Below, piece after piece: positions 22,289 to 31,010 of a DNA stretch of 43,950 nt. Origin of the DNA: Candidatus Frankia alpina (lineage in GTDB: Bacteria; Actinomycetota; Actinomycetes; Frankiales; Frankiaceae); contig NZ_CADCWT010000014.1 of the NCBI RefSeq assembly GCF_902806485.1, forward strand, positions 1 to 43,950, read 5' to 3'. The notes beneath the pieces were generated by a model. It was not told the DNA's origin. It searched no databases and saw nothing but the letters and a program-made list of their open reading frames with translations. The number at the start of each line of letters is the position of its first letter. The stretch's first letter is position 1. The position numbers were made by a program, and so were the translations under genes.

Positions 22289-23295
22289 GGACGCCCGCCG
22301 CGGTAGGCCCGATCCCGGGGGAAGGACCGCGCCGCGGCTACCTCGCGCAGGAGCTTCTCCAGCGCGTAGCCGGCGTCCACGGACGCCCCCTTCACGCCGG
22401 CGTCCGCCGTCGCCGACGCGCGCAACGCGAGCCCCAGGCCCGGATCGGACCAGGCACGCGCCGAACGCTGCGCCTTCTCGACCTTCCAGTCGGGCATGCC
22501 GAGCGCGCGGGCGAGGTCCCACTTCGTCCCCGGCCCCGCCGAGGACACCCGAGCGAGATCCCGCAGGCCGCCGGCGACGGCGCTGGAGATCAGCACGGCA
22601 GCGGTCCCCCCCTCGATCGCCTGGCGCAGCAGCGTCAGCGCCTGCGGCAGGTCACCGCCAATGATCGCGTCGGCGACAGCAAACCCGCTGGCCTCGGCAC
22701 GCCCCCGGTAGAAACGGGCCACCGCGGCCTCGTCCAGCAGGCCGCCCTCGGTGTCGGCAACGAGCTGGTCGCACACGGCGGCGAGCTCGCGCAGATCGCC
22801 GCCGACGGCATCGAGCAGGGCCCGCACGGCGCCATCGCTGATCCGCCCGCCGAGGCGGCGGACCTCGGCGACCACGAAGTCGTGCCGGTCCCGCGGCCTG
22901 GTGATCTTCGCTGCCGGGATGACCCGGGCGCCCGCCGCCTTCATGGCGTCGGCCAGCTTGCGATTCTTCACCGCGCCGCTGTGCACGAGCACCAGGATGA
23001 CGTCGTCGAGGGGGTGACTGAGGTAGGCCAGCAGCGCGTCGCGTAGCTCCTCCCCGAGGTCCTGCACCCCCCGGACGACGACCGCCCGGCCACCGCCGAA
23101 CATCGACGTGGCGCCGAGATCCACCATGTCCGCCTCGGTGAGCTCGGCGGCCGCCCGCTCCACGATCTCCACCTCGGGATCGCGGGCGCGGGCCGCGTCG
23201 AGCACCTCGCGAACGGCTCGACCCACGAGCAGGTCCTCGTCCCCGGTGACAAGGACGAGCGGGGGCGCTGGAGAAGCTGGCACGCGGGTGAGCAT
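22285..23295 (-). CDS. holA: DNA polymerase III subunit delta
   Basis: Clamp-loader wrench subunit that opens the beta clamp. The 336-residue protein has the delta-type N-terminal AAA-like fold (LVLVTGDEDLLVGRAVREVL at the start), the HSGAVKNRKLADAM segment, and the C-terminal collar domain (GALL/ADAIIGGDLPQALTLL pattern). Length is typical. It starts one base after the comEC stop. The comEA-comEC-holA order is the usual actinobacterial one. Confidence 0.92.
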   Translation of the reverse strand: MLTRVPASPAPPLVLVTGDEDLLVGRAVREVLDAARARDPEVEIVERAAAELTEADMVDLGATSMFGGGRAVVVRGVQDLGEELRDALLAYLSHPLDDVILVLVHSGAVKNRKLADAMKAAGARVIPAAKITRPRDRHDFVVAEVRRLGGRISDGAVRALLDAVGGDLRELAAVCDQLVADTEGGLLDEAAVARFYRGRAEASGFAVADAIIGGDLPQALTLLRQAIEGGTAAVLISSAVAGGLRDLARVSSAGPGTKWDLARALGMPDWKVEKAQRSARAWSDPGLGLALRASATADAGVKGASVDAGYALEKLLREVAAARSFPRDRAYRGGRP

Positions 23296-23296
23296 G

Positions 23297-25854
23297 TCAC
23301 GATCCGTTCCCCGACCGGCGGCGCACCACCGAGACCGGGTCGCGCTCCGCCGCGAGCCGGGCCGACGGATTCGCTCCGGGCTCGGGACATCGCTGGCCTG
23401 GTTGGCCGGTTCCGGGCGGTGTCCCCGGTGCGACCACGGCGAGCGCCCCGTCCCGGTCGGTTCGGGCGACGGACATCCCGGCCCGCCGAAGCGTGCGCAG
23501 GGTCGATGCCGCCGGATGGCCGTAGTCGTTACCCGCGCCGACGCTGATCAGCGCGAAGCGGGCTCCGGTCGCCGCAAGAAAAGCGGAATCCTGATTGGCG
23601 GACCCGTGGTGCGGAACCTTGAGGACGTCGGCCCGCAGCCCGGCCCGGGCCTGCGGGTCGCCGAACGACAGCCGTTGAGCGGTTGCCTCCATATCCCCGG
23701 TGAGCAGGATGCTCGCGGCGCCGACCCGGGCGGAGAGCACCAGGCTGTCGTTGTTGGGATCGCTGTCGGTGCCGTGCAGGACGATCCGGGGCGCCAGCAC
23801 CGTCCAGCAGACCGCGCCTGCCCGGCCCCCCGCGCCGGCTCCGATGGTGCGCAGCGGCACACCCGCCCGGTCCACCCATCGACGGACCGAACGCCACTGG
23901 CCCGCCGGCTCCCGCAACGGGCCGACCAGCACCTCCCCCACCGGCAGCCGGCCGAGCACGCCGGGGAGCCCATCGACGTGATCCGCGTGCAGGTGGCTCA
24001 GGACAATCATCGGTAGGCGGCGCACGCCGAGCTCGTCGAGGCAGCGGGCGAGCAGGGCCGGATCGGGCCCCGCGTCGACCAGCACCGCACTGCCGGGCCC
24101 GGCCGACAGCACCAGCGCGTCTCCCTGCCCGACGTCGCAGGCCACCAGCCGCCAGCCGGCGGGCGGCCACGAAGCGAACCGCTCGACGACGGCGCAGCGC
24201 GCCAGGAGCAGGCCGACGGCGGCCGCGGCGGCCACCCGGCGCCCCCACCGCCGGCGCAGTACCGCCACCGCGGCGACCACGGCGAGCGCCGCCGCGGTGG
24301 CCCCCAGGACTCCCTCGGGCCAGCCGACAGTGGCCGCCGGGAGGTGGGGCCACGCAGCGACGCGCGACCGTCACCAACCACCAGCAGGGCAGGTCCGCGA
24401 CGTGGGCAAGCAACCGCGCGAGCGGCGGCGACACGGCGGCGACAACCAGGACTCCGACGCCCAGCACGGTCGCCGCGGGCACCGCCACCACGGCGAGGAC
24501 GTTCGCGGGGATCGCGATCAGGCTCAGGCCGCCGCCGATCCACGCCAGCAGCGGCGTGCAGGCGAGCTGCGCGGCCGCCGCCACCGCGAGCACCTCGGCG
24601 AGCCGGTCGGGCAGCCGCCGCGCGAGGGCTGCATGCCACCCCGCCACAAAAACGATCATTCCGCCGGTGACCAGGACGGACAGCGCGAAGCCGGCGGAGA
24701 CCGCGAGGGCGGGCTGCGCCAGGACGAGCACGGTGACGCTCGCGGCGAGGGCAGGCAGGGACTGCCCGGCGCCGGCCGGCGGCGAGCGCCGCCAGTCCGA
24801 TGAGCCCCATCACGGCGGCACGCAGCACACTGGCGGAGGGCCGGGCGAGCACGACGAACCCGAGCAGCACGGCCGCGCTGCCCGCCGCCCGCCAGCGCAG
24901 ACCGCGGCGCGCCCAGGCCGACACGACCAGGGCGGATGCGGTGACGACGGCGACGTTGCCGCCGGAGACCGCGATCAAATGTGACATCCCGGCCTGGCGG
25001 AAGTCGACACGCAGGCCCTCGTCGAGGCCGGATACATCCCCGACGACGAGCGCCGGGAGCAGGCCCCGTCGCGGTTCGGGCAGCCCGGCGGCCGCATCGC
25101 GCAGGCCGGCCCGCAGCCGGCCGGCGAAACGCTGCAGCGCGGTGGGTTCCCCCCGCAGGCGTGGCGCTCCGGTGGCCAGCACAACCGCGGCAACGGTGTC
25201 GCCGGCCCGGGGAACGGCGAAGCGGCCGACGACGTCCAGATGCTGGCTGGGCAGCAGACCACCCCAGCCGGTGCCCCGCCCGAGCAGGACCGCCGAGGCA
25301 CGCAACCGCACCGCGACGGGCCCGGCGGCGACCCGCTCCAACCGGACGGGCACGACGAACGTCGTGGCGGCGCCCGTCGGCGGACCGACCGAGGGCGCGG
25401 ACGTGGCGGCCCGCCGCGGATCGTCCGTGACCACGACCCGGGCAGTCATCGCCGCCCCCCGCCGCACCAGGTCGGCGAGCGGGCCCGTGTCGCCGGGACG
25501 CGTCGCCAGCCCGCCGGCGAGGACTCCGACGGCGAGAAACACCACGGCCGTCAGGGCCGCCGCGGCAGCCGGGGCCAGGACGTCATCGTCGCCGTCGATT
25601 GGCGCCGACGGCGCGCTGCGCCCGCTGCCGGTACGGCGAACACGCACCAGGCGGACCCGGATCAGCAGGCCCACCGGCACCGTCAGGACGACGGCGGCGG
25701 CGGCGAGCGCGGCGCCCGGCAGCGACCAGCGGACCGCGCCCGCGGCGCCGGCCCAGGCAGCCAGCGCGGGCATGACCAGCCGGGCGTCGGCCGGCTGCGC
25801 CGCGGGCGACGGTGGAGGCAGTGCGAGGCCGGTCTCCATACCCAGCGCGACCAT
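23297..25854 (-). pseudogene. comEC: ComEC/Rec2 DNA-uptake channel broken by two frameshifts
   Basis: Three frames together encode one ComEC. Frame A (25854 to about 24763) carries the N-terminal membrane and OB region and the competence-domain motif SHLIAVSGGNVAVVTA. Frame B (about 24762 to 24348) continues QPALAVSAGFALSVLVTGGM through IAIPANVLAVVAVPAAT. Frame C (about 24346 to 23297) holds the metallo-beta-lactamase-like domain with DVGQGDALVL and SHLHADHVDGL. Each join is explained by a single extra base (near 24762 and in the C-run at 24346-24349). A repaired protein would be about 850 residues, normal for the family. The gene starts 7 bases after the FtsZ-ComEA frame. Either a decayed gene or sequencing errors. 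Confidence 0.85.
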
Positions 25855-25861
25855 CGCCGCG

Positions 25862-27994
25862 TCACACCTTCACCAGCGGCAGCAGGTCCGCCAGCCGCTT
25901 GTAACCGAGACCGGTGACCTCCCCGAGCTGTTCCGGCGAGCGGAAGGGACCATGCTCGGTGCGCCACGCAACGATGCGCCCTGCCAGCACCGGACCGACT
26001 CCGGGCAGGCCGTCGAGCTGCTCGGAGCTGGCGCTGTTCAGGTCGATCGGACCGCCCTGCCCGCCCCCGCCGCCATCGGAACCGCCGCCGCTCGTACCAG
26101 CTGCGGTGGACGCGCCGGGCGCCGGGACGGCCATGGCGGGCGGGGGCCCGGGGCGGCCGTCGACGAGGATCTGTTCACCGTCGACCAGCACCCGGGCGAG
26201 CCCGATGCCGGTCGTGTCCGTGCCGGCGAGCACTCCCCCGACCCGGTCGATCGCGTCGACCACCCGCGATCCGGCAGGCAGCCGGATCGCGCCGGGCCGC
26301 GTCACCCGGCCGGCGACGTCGACCACCACCTCAGTGGCCGCGCCGGTGCTGGCCGCCGGGGACGCGACCGCGGCCACCGCGCCCACCGCGGCGGTCCGGC
26401 CGACGGCCGTCCTGGCGTCGACGGAGCCGCCGTCCGGGGTCCCGTCCGGCGCCGCGACCACCACCGAGGGCCGCTGGGCCGGCGCGGCGACTGACACCGG
26501 CCGGTGCTGCCAGGCGAACCAGGTGGCGAGGAACGCGGCTGCGAGCGCGAGCAGGGCAAGGACCAGCGTCGCGCTCGCGGCCGGCGCCGTCACCACGCCG
26601 TGCAGGCTGGCCGAGAACCGGTGCGTCAGTCGCTCGCGAATCCCAGGCCAGCCACGCTCCGGCGGGACGGGACGATCGACGGTGGCGCCGCCATCGGTGC
26701 CACGCGGGGTGGATCGCCCGTCGGCGTCGTCGCGATCGGCCCATCCCAGGACAGCGCCGTCGCCGTCGGCGTCGGCGTCGGCGTCGGGCCACTCGTCGTC
26801 GTCGGCGGCGAAGATGCCTTCGCGCACCCCGATGGGCGGCTGCGGCTCGCTTGCGGGCGGGGGCGGGGGCGGGGCCTGCGCCGCCCGGGTCGACCCGTTC
26901 GGGATTGTCGGGAGCGGCGGAAGGATCGTCGTCGCCGGCGAGGAGGCCGGGGCCGGGGCCGCGCTCGCGGTGCCGCTGCCGGCGACCCCACCCTGGCCGT
27001 GGGGCCGCCGCGACTGCTGCGCGTGTGGCGGTCTGATCCGCCGGTCCTGCACCGTGTCGAACCCGGCGGCGATGACCGTCACCCGCACCTCGTCACCGAG
27101 CGCGTCGTCGATCACCGCGCCGAAGATGATGTTCGCCTCGGGGTGGGCCGCGTCCGCGACGAGCTCCGCGGCCGCGTTGATCTCGAACAGGCCGAGGTCC
27201 GAACCGCCGGAGATGTTGAGCAGGACGCCCTGGGCGCCATCCATGCTCGCCTCCAGCAGCGGGGAGGCGATGGCCTGTTCGGCGGCCACCGTGGCCCGGT
27301 CGTCACCGCGGGCCCGCCCGATACCCATCAAGGCGCTGCCGGCGTGCGACATGACCGTCTTCACGTCGGCGAAGTCGAGGTTGATCAGACCAGGGGTGGT
27401 GATCAGGTCGGTGATGCCCTGCACACCGGAGAGCAGTACCTGGTCGGCGCTGCGGAAGGCGTCCAGCACGCTGATGTCACGGTCGGTCATCGCGAGCAGG
27501 CGGTCGTTCGGAATGACGATGAGCGTGTCGACCTCGTTGCGCAGAGTGTCGATACCCGTGTCTGCCTGCGTCGCGCGGCGCCTGCCCTCGAAGGTGAACG
27601 GCCGGGTCACGACACCGATGGTGAGCGCGCCGAGCGAACGTGCGACGTTCGCCACGACGGGGGCGCCACCCGTGCCGGTGCCACCGCCCTCACCAGCGGT
27701 GACGAAGACCATGTCGGCCCCCTTGAGGACTTCCTCGATCTCCTCGCGATGGTCCTCGGCGGCCTGCCGGCCCACCTCGGGATCGGCCCCGGCGCCGAGG
27801 CCCCGGGTCAGCTCGCGACCGACGTCGAGCTTGACGTCGGCATCACTCATGAGCAAGGCCTGGGCATCGGTGTTGATGGCGATGAACTCGACGCCCTTGA
27901 GACCGACTTCGATCATCCGGTTGACGGCGTTGACGCCACCACCACCGATCCCGACGACCTTGATGACCGCGAGATAGTTCTGTGGGGCAGCCAT
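25862..27994 (-). CDS. ftsZ: FtsZ-ComEA fusion reading frame
   Basis: One uninterrupted 710-codon frame. Residues 1 to about 320 are a complete FtsZ GTPase core: NTDAQAL (41-47), tubulin signature [10 protein letters not shown] (103-112), T7 synergy loop NLDFAD (205-210) and the C-terminal subdomain to VIAAGFD. Residues about 323-467 are a disordered linker rich in Pro/Ala, then Asp ([10 protein letters not shown]). A membrane helix follows (about 472-494, [19 protein letters not shown]), then an SLBB domain (about 554-615, [19 protein letters not shown]) and a ComEA helix-hairpin-helix (649-710, [20 protein letters not shown]). The conserved FtsZ tail (DDLDVPDFL type) is absent. The ATG at 27994 has GGAGGA ten bases upstream. 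Known roles: FtsZ forms the division ring; ComEA binds incoming DNA outside the membrane. Whether the joined protein is made is unproven. Confidence 0.85.
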   Translation of the reverse strand: MAAPQNYLAVIKVVGIGGGGVNAVNRMIEVGLKGVEFIAINTDAQALLMSDADVKLDVGRELTRGLGAGADPEVGRQAAEDHREEIEEVLKGADMVFVTAGEGGGTGTGGAPVVANVARSLGALTIGVVTRPFTFEGRRRATQADTGIDTLRNEVDTLIVIPNDRLLAMTDRDISVLDAFRSADQVLLSGVQGITDLITTPGLINLDFADVKTVMSHAGSALMGIGRARGDDRATVAAEQAIASPLLEASMDGAQGVLLNISGGSDLGLFEINAAAELVADAAHPEANIIFGAVIDDALGDEVRVTVIAAGFDTVQDRRIRPPHAQQSRRPHGQGGVAGSGTASAAPAPASSPATTILPPLPTIPNGSTRAAQAPPPPPPASEPQPPIGVREGIFAADDDEWPDADADADGDGAVLGWADRDDADGRSTPRGTDGGATVDRPVPPERGWPGIRERLTHRFSASLHGVVTAPAASATLVLALLALAAAFLATWFAWQHRPVSVAAPAQRPSVVVAAPDGTPDGGSVDARTAVGRTAAVGAVAAVASPAASTGAATEVVVDVAGRVTRPGAIRLPAGSRVVDAIDRVGGVLAGTDTTGIGLARVLVDGEQILVDGRPGPPPAMAVPAPGASTAAGTSGGGSDGGGGGQGGPIDLNSASSEQLDGLPGVGPVLAGRIVAWRTEHGPFRSPEQLGEVTGLGYKRLADLLPLVKV

Positions 27995-28137
27995 GCGGTG
28001 TCGGTCCTCCAGCGGCGTCGGTGGTCGGACGGGGGGATACCCCGCCCCTGCGGCGCCGCGGGATGGCGGATTCACGCGGCGAGCGGGGGAAGTAGTCAGA
28101 GTCTCAACCTTCACCGTCAGCTAGACAGTTACAGTTA

Positions 28138-28143
28138 TGTCAA
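28138..28143 (-). promoter_or_regulatory. TTGACA -35-like box upstream of ftsZ
   Basis: A perfect TTGACA on the minus strand in an AT-richer island, about 145 bases before the ftsZ ATG. It is followed by TAACTGTAACTGTCTAG. No good -10 hexamer is found at 17 bases, so the exact promoter is uncertain. Confidence 0.4.
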
Positions 28144-28247
28144 CTTCCGACTGTGAATCGGACAGTAGGCACGGCTACGGCAGTGGTCAAGGAAGCTGTC
28201 GGCGCGGCGCGCACCTTCCTGCCACGTCCGCTTCGTCACAAAGCCTT

Positions 28248-28278
28248 CCCCGCATAGCGCCTTCGGCGCGATGCGGGG
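28248..28278. repeat. Hairpin 1 with CGCCTTCGGCG core
   Basis: CCCCGCAT (28248-28255) pairs with ATGCGGGG (28271-28278). Inside, after one A/G mismatch, GCGCC TTC GGCGC forms the tip. It shares its 11-base core with hairpin 2, 49 bases further on. Confidence 0.7.
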
Positions 28279-28312
28279 GCCCCTGGCCCCGGTGTGGCAG
28301 CCGAATTCCGTC

Positions 28313-28331
28313 GGATCGCCTTCGGCGATCC
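28313..28331. repeat. Hairpin 2 with CGCCTTCGGCG core
   Basis: GGATCGCC (28313-28320), loop TTC, GGCGATCC (28324-28331): a perfect 8-bp stem. The 11-base core is identical to that of hairpin 1, suggesting a dispersed palindromic element or paired terminators. Confidence 0.7.
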
Positions 28332-28464
28332 TCCTGGAGTGGCGGCACTGTCCGCGGTGATTCCCGGCGACCGCGGGCCGAGGAGGCCAGGGGTCCCCGG
28401 GGGCCGGCGGAGCGCGATCAAGGCGGAGCGCGGCGGGATGCGGGTGTGATGGTGTACTGCCTGC

Positions 28465-30147
28465 GTGACCCGTCAGCGCACCCAGCACATCCACTTCCTC
28501 GGCATCGGCGGCGCCGGCCTGTCGCCGCTGGCCCAGATCCATCTCGCCGGCGGCGGGAAAGTCAGCGGCAGCGACGCCGAGGACTCCCCCCGCGTGGCGA
28601 CCCTGCGCGCCCGCGGGGTGCCCGTCCGCGTCGGACCCCCGCCGGCCGCGGACGCGATCGCCGCCGAACTCGCCGGCGTGGATGTCGTGGTCGCCTCCAG
28701 CGCCCTCGCCGACGATCACCCCGAAATCGTCGGCGCCCGATCGCTGGGTCTGCCGGTCCGCCGCCGGTCCGAATGGCTGCCGGAGCTGACCGCCGGCTAC
28801 CGGCTGGTCGCCGTGGCGGGCTCGCACGGCAAGTCGACCACCTCGGCGATGCTGACCCTGGTGCTCCGCGCGGCCGGGCTCGACCCCACCGCGGTCATCG
28901 GCGCGGAGGTCTCCCAGCTCGGCGGCAACGCGCTCGCCGGCTCCGGCGACGTGTTCGTGCTGGAGTCCGACGAGTACGGCGGCGCCTTCGCCGGTCTCGA
29001 ACCCGCCATCGCCGTGATCACCAACGTCGAGTGGGAGCACCCGGACGTCTTCCCGGACGAGGCGTCGGTCCAGGCCGCCTTCACCGCGTTCGCCCGCCGG
29101 GTGCGCCCGGGCGGCCGCCTGGTGGTCTGCGGGGACGATCCGGGAGTCGCCGCCGTCCTCGCCGAGCTGCGCCGGCAGGCGGCGCCCGCGGCCGCGTCGG
29201 TGCTCGACTACGGCTTCGGGACGGATCGCCGGTGGCGTGCGGTGGACGTCGCCACCGTAGCCGGGGACGACACGGCCCGCGCCGTCGTCCTGCATGCCGG
29301 GCAGGAGGTGGGCGACCTGACGCTGGCGGTCCCCGGCCGGCACTCGGTCCTCAACGCGCTGGCGGTCCTCGCGGTCGCCAGCGAGCTGGGCGTCGCGCCT
29401 GCGCAGACCCTCGCGACGCTCGCGACCTACACCGGCGCGGCCCGCCGCTTCGAGTTCGTCGGCTTCTGGCGAGCCGGCACGCCCATTCCCGCCGCCATCC
29501 CGGCCCCCCCCACACCGACCGACATCGCCCTCCCGTGGACCGTGCCCCCGGCCGCCGACGCGCCGGTGACGGCGACGGCGCTGGCCCCCGCGGCCGCCCC
29601 CGACCGGTCGGGGGCCATGCCGGCCCACGCCGGCAGCCCCCTTCCGCGATCGCAGGCCCTGCCGGCCACCGCCGTCGCCGACCCGATGGGCGGGTGGAGC
29701 CTGGAGATCATCGATGACTACGCGCACCACCCGACCGAGATCCGGCTGACGCTCGCCGCGGCCCGCGCCCGGGCGCACGGCCGGGCGGTGTGGGCCGTAC
29801 TCCAACCGCACACCTACAGCCGGTTCGCCGCGCTACTCGACGGCTTCGCCACCGCCTTCGCCGACGCCGACCGGGTGTACGTCACCGACATCTACGCCGC
29901 CCGGGAGACCGATGACCTCGGCCGGCACCCGATGGACCTGGTCGCGCGGCTGGCCGGGCCCGCAGCAGTCGGTTACGTGCCCTGGCCGGAGCTGGTCGAC
30001 CGGCTCGCCGTGGACGTCCGCGACGCGCTGGGCGGCCGGGTCCCCGCCCAGGCCGGCGGCGTCCTGCTGCTCACCCTGGGCGCCGGTACGATCACGACGG
30101 TCGGGCCGCGGCTGCTGGCGGCGCTGCGCGAGGAGACGCCGCGCTGA
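28465..30147 (+). CDS. murC: UDP-N-acetylmuramate-L-alanine ligase (divergent MurC)
   Basis: Adds L-alanine to UDP-MurNAc, the first peptide step of peptidoglycan precursor synthesis. The 560-residue protein has the nucleotide-binding start HFLGIGGAGLS, P-loop GSHGKSTT (119-126), GRHSVLNALA (291-300), ARRFEFVG (326-333), DDYAHHPTE (417-425) and QPHTYSR (447-453). The central motif is SDEYGGAF followed by NVEWEHPDVFPD, unlike the ADESDGS / VEADHLDHY pattern usual in actinobacteria. Residues about 336-409 are a Pro/Ala-rich insertion. The GTG at 28465 has a weak ribosome site. It is on the strand opposite to every other dcw gene here. A MurC-like paralogue with another role cannot be excluded. 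Confidence 0.82.
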   Translation: MTRQRTQHIHFLGIGGAGLSPLAQIHLAGGGKVSGSDAEDSPRVATLRARGVPVRVGPPPAADAIAAELAGVDVVVASSALADDHPEIVGARSLGLPVRRRSEWLPELTAGYRLVAVAGSHGKSTTSAMLTLVLRAAGLDPTAVIGAEVSQLGGNALAGSGDVFVLESDEYGGAFAGLEPAIAVITNVEWEHPDVFPDEASVQAAFTAFARRVRPGGRLVVCGDDPGVAAVLAELRRQAAPAAASVLDYGFGTDRRWRAVDVATVAGDDTARAVVLHAGQEVGDLTLAVPGRHSVLNALAVLAVASELGVAPAQTLATLATYTGAARRFEFVGFWRAGTPIPAAIPAPPTPTDIALPWTVPPAADAPVTATALAPAAAPDRSGAMPAHAGSPLPRSQALPATAVADPMGGWSLEIIDDYAHHPTEIRLTLAAARARAHGRAVWAVLQPHTYSRFAALLDGFATAFADADRVYVTDIYAARETDDLGRHPMDLVARLAGPAAVGYVPWPELVDRLAVDVRDALGGRVPAQAGGVLLLTLGAGTITTVGPRLLAALREETPR

Positions 30148-30262
30148 CGCCGACGCGGCGCCACCGGTGTGATCCTCCCGGCCGTGACGCTGCGTCGATG
30201 GTTGACTGCCGCAACACGTCCACCGCCGGCATGGCCGGCGGCGACCGGTGAGGATCAGGTGG

Positions 30263-30805
30263 ATGTCAGACACGCAGGACCCCCGCAGCCCCGGCTTCGA
30301 CATCCGAGCAGTCAACCAGACCGTGATCGCCGAATACCGGGCGACCGGCGGAGCACTGGAGAAGACACTGCCCGGCTCCCGACTCGTCCTGCTGACGACG
30401 ACCGGGCGGCGCAGCGGGCGGGAACACACCACGCCGCTCGGCTACGTCACCGACGGCACCTCCGACGCCGCGGCGGCCGAGGACCAGGCCGGCGGCGAGA
30501 ACCAGGCCGGCGGGACTGCGCAGACCGGCGGGAACGGGCAGGCCGGCCGGCCCGGTCGCATCATCGTGTTCGCGTCCAACATGGCCGCCCCAGGGCATCC
30601 GGACTGGTATCGGAACCTCACGGCCAACCCCAAGGTCACCGTGGAGCTCGGCACCGGCCGGTTTGCCGCGCAGGCGTCCACCGCCACCGGGGCAGAGCGG
30701 GAGCGGCTCTACCAGGCGCTGGTGGAGACCATGCCGGGTATCCGCGGCCACCAGGAACAGGTCGAGCGCGAGATCCCGGTGGTCGTCCTGGCCGAGCTGG
30801 GCTGA
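30263..30805 (+). CDS. Deazaflavin (F420)-dependent nitroreductase family protein
   Basis: A 180-residue protein of the DDN/DUF385 split-barrel family, which uses F420H2 to reduce diverse compounds. Visible marks are LLTTTGRRSGREHTTPLGYV and ASNMAAPGHPDWYRNLTANP followed by VTVELG. Between them is a 27-residue Gly/Gln-rich insertion made of hexapeptide-like units (ENQAGG, TAQTGG, NGQAGR). The ATG at 30263 has GAGG nine bases upstream; a start at 30248 is possible. It lies downstream of murC on the same strand with a 115-base gap, and is not a usual member of the division cluster. Confidence 0.8.
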   Translation: MSDTQDPRSPGFDIRAVNQTVIAEYRATGGALEKTLPGSRLVLLTTTGRRSGREHTTPLGYVTDGTSDAAAAEDQAGGENQAGGTAQTGGNGQAGRPGRIIVFASNMAAPGHPDWYRNLTANPKVTVELGTGRFAAQASTATGAERERLYQALVETMPGIRGHQEQVEREIPVVVLAELG

Positions 30806-30898
30806 CGCTCCCCCGCCGACGCCGGCCCACCGCGGGGTTCGGCGCGCCTACCGGCCCTCACACCATTCGTATCTTTCTGTGGTCAGTTGTGCGCGAAA

Positions 30899-30957
30899 TC
30901 GTGCCGAGGTGTAGTTACGGTTTTCGGCCCGAAAACCGTGCTTAGGCCTCGGCACGA
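30899..30957. repeat. Compound two-tier hairpin next to the murG stop
   Basis: Outer stem TCGTGCCGAGG (30899-30909) with CCTCGGCACGA (30947-30957), an internal loop of seven bases on each side, and an inner stem ACGGTTTTC (30917-30925) with GAAAACCGT (30931-30939) around GGCCC. Both stems are perfect, and the inner one is unusually AT-rich for this genome. It lies between the convergent nitroreductase and murG genes, so it may be a bidirectional terminator, a mobile-element relic or a structured RNA. Confidence 0.75.
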
Positions 30958-31010
30958 CGATCTGGCCGGAAACTGGAGCGAGAGTCACGCCGGTGACGCG
31001 GAATCACGTG

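Larger units (their letters stand above)
27995..28464. other. Divergent ftsZ / murC intergenic region
   Basis: 470 bases with no gene. The part next to ftsZ (about 28095-28160) is AT-richer and should hold the ftsZ promoter; the middle holds two perfect hairpins listed separately. No remnant of an ftsQ coding sequence is recognisable on the minus strand, where ftsQ would normally sit. Confidence 0.6.

Noticed and set aside
26740..26810. Acidic stretch [11 protein letters not shown] as a possible FtsZ C-terminal peptide
   Set aside because: It lacks the Leu-Asp-x-Pro-x-Phe-Leu pattern of the FtsZ tail and is followed by more linker rather than a stop.
28135..29811. 558-codon minus-strand frame where ftsQ might have been expected
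   Set aside because: Examined for a POTRA/FtsQ pattern and a membrane helix; none found. It is the antisense of murC.
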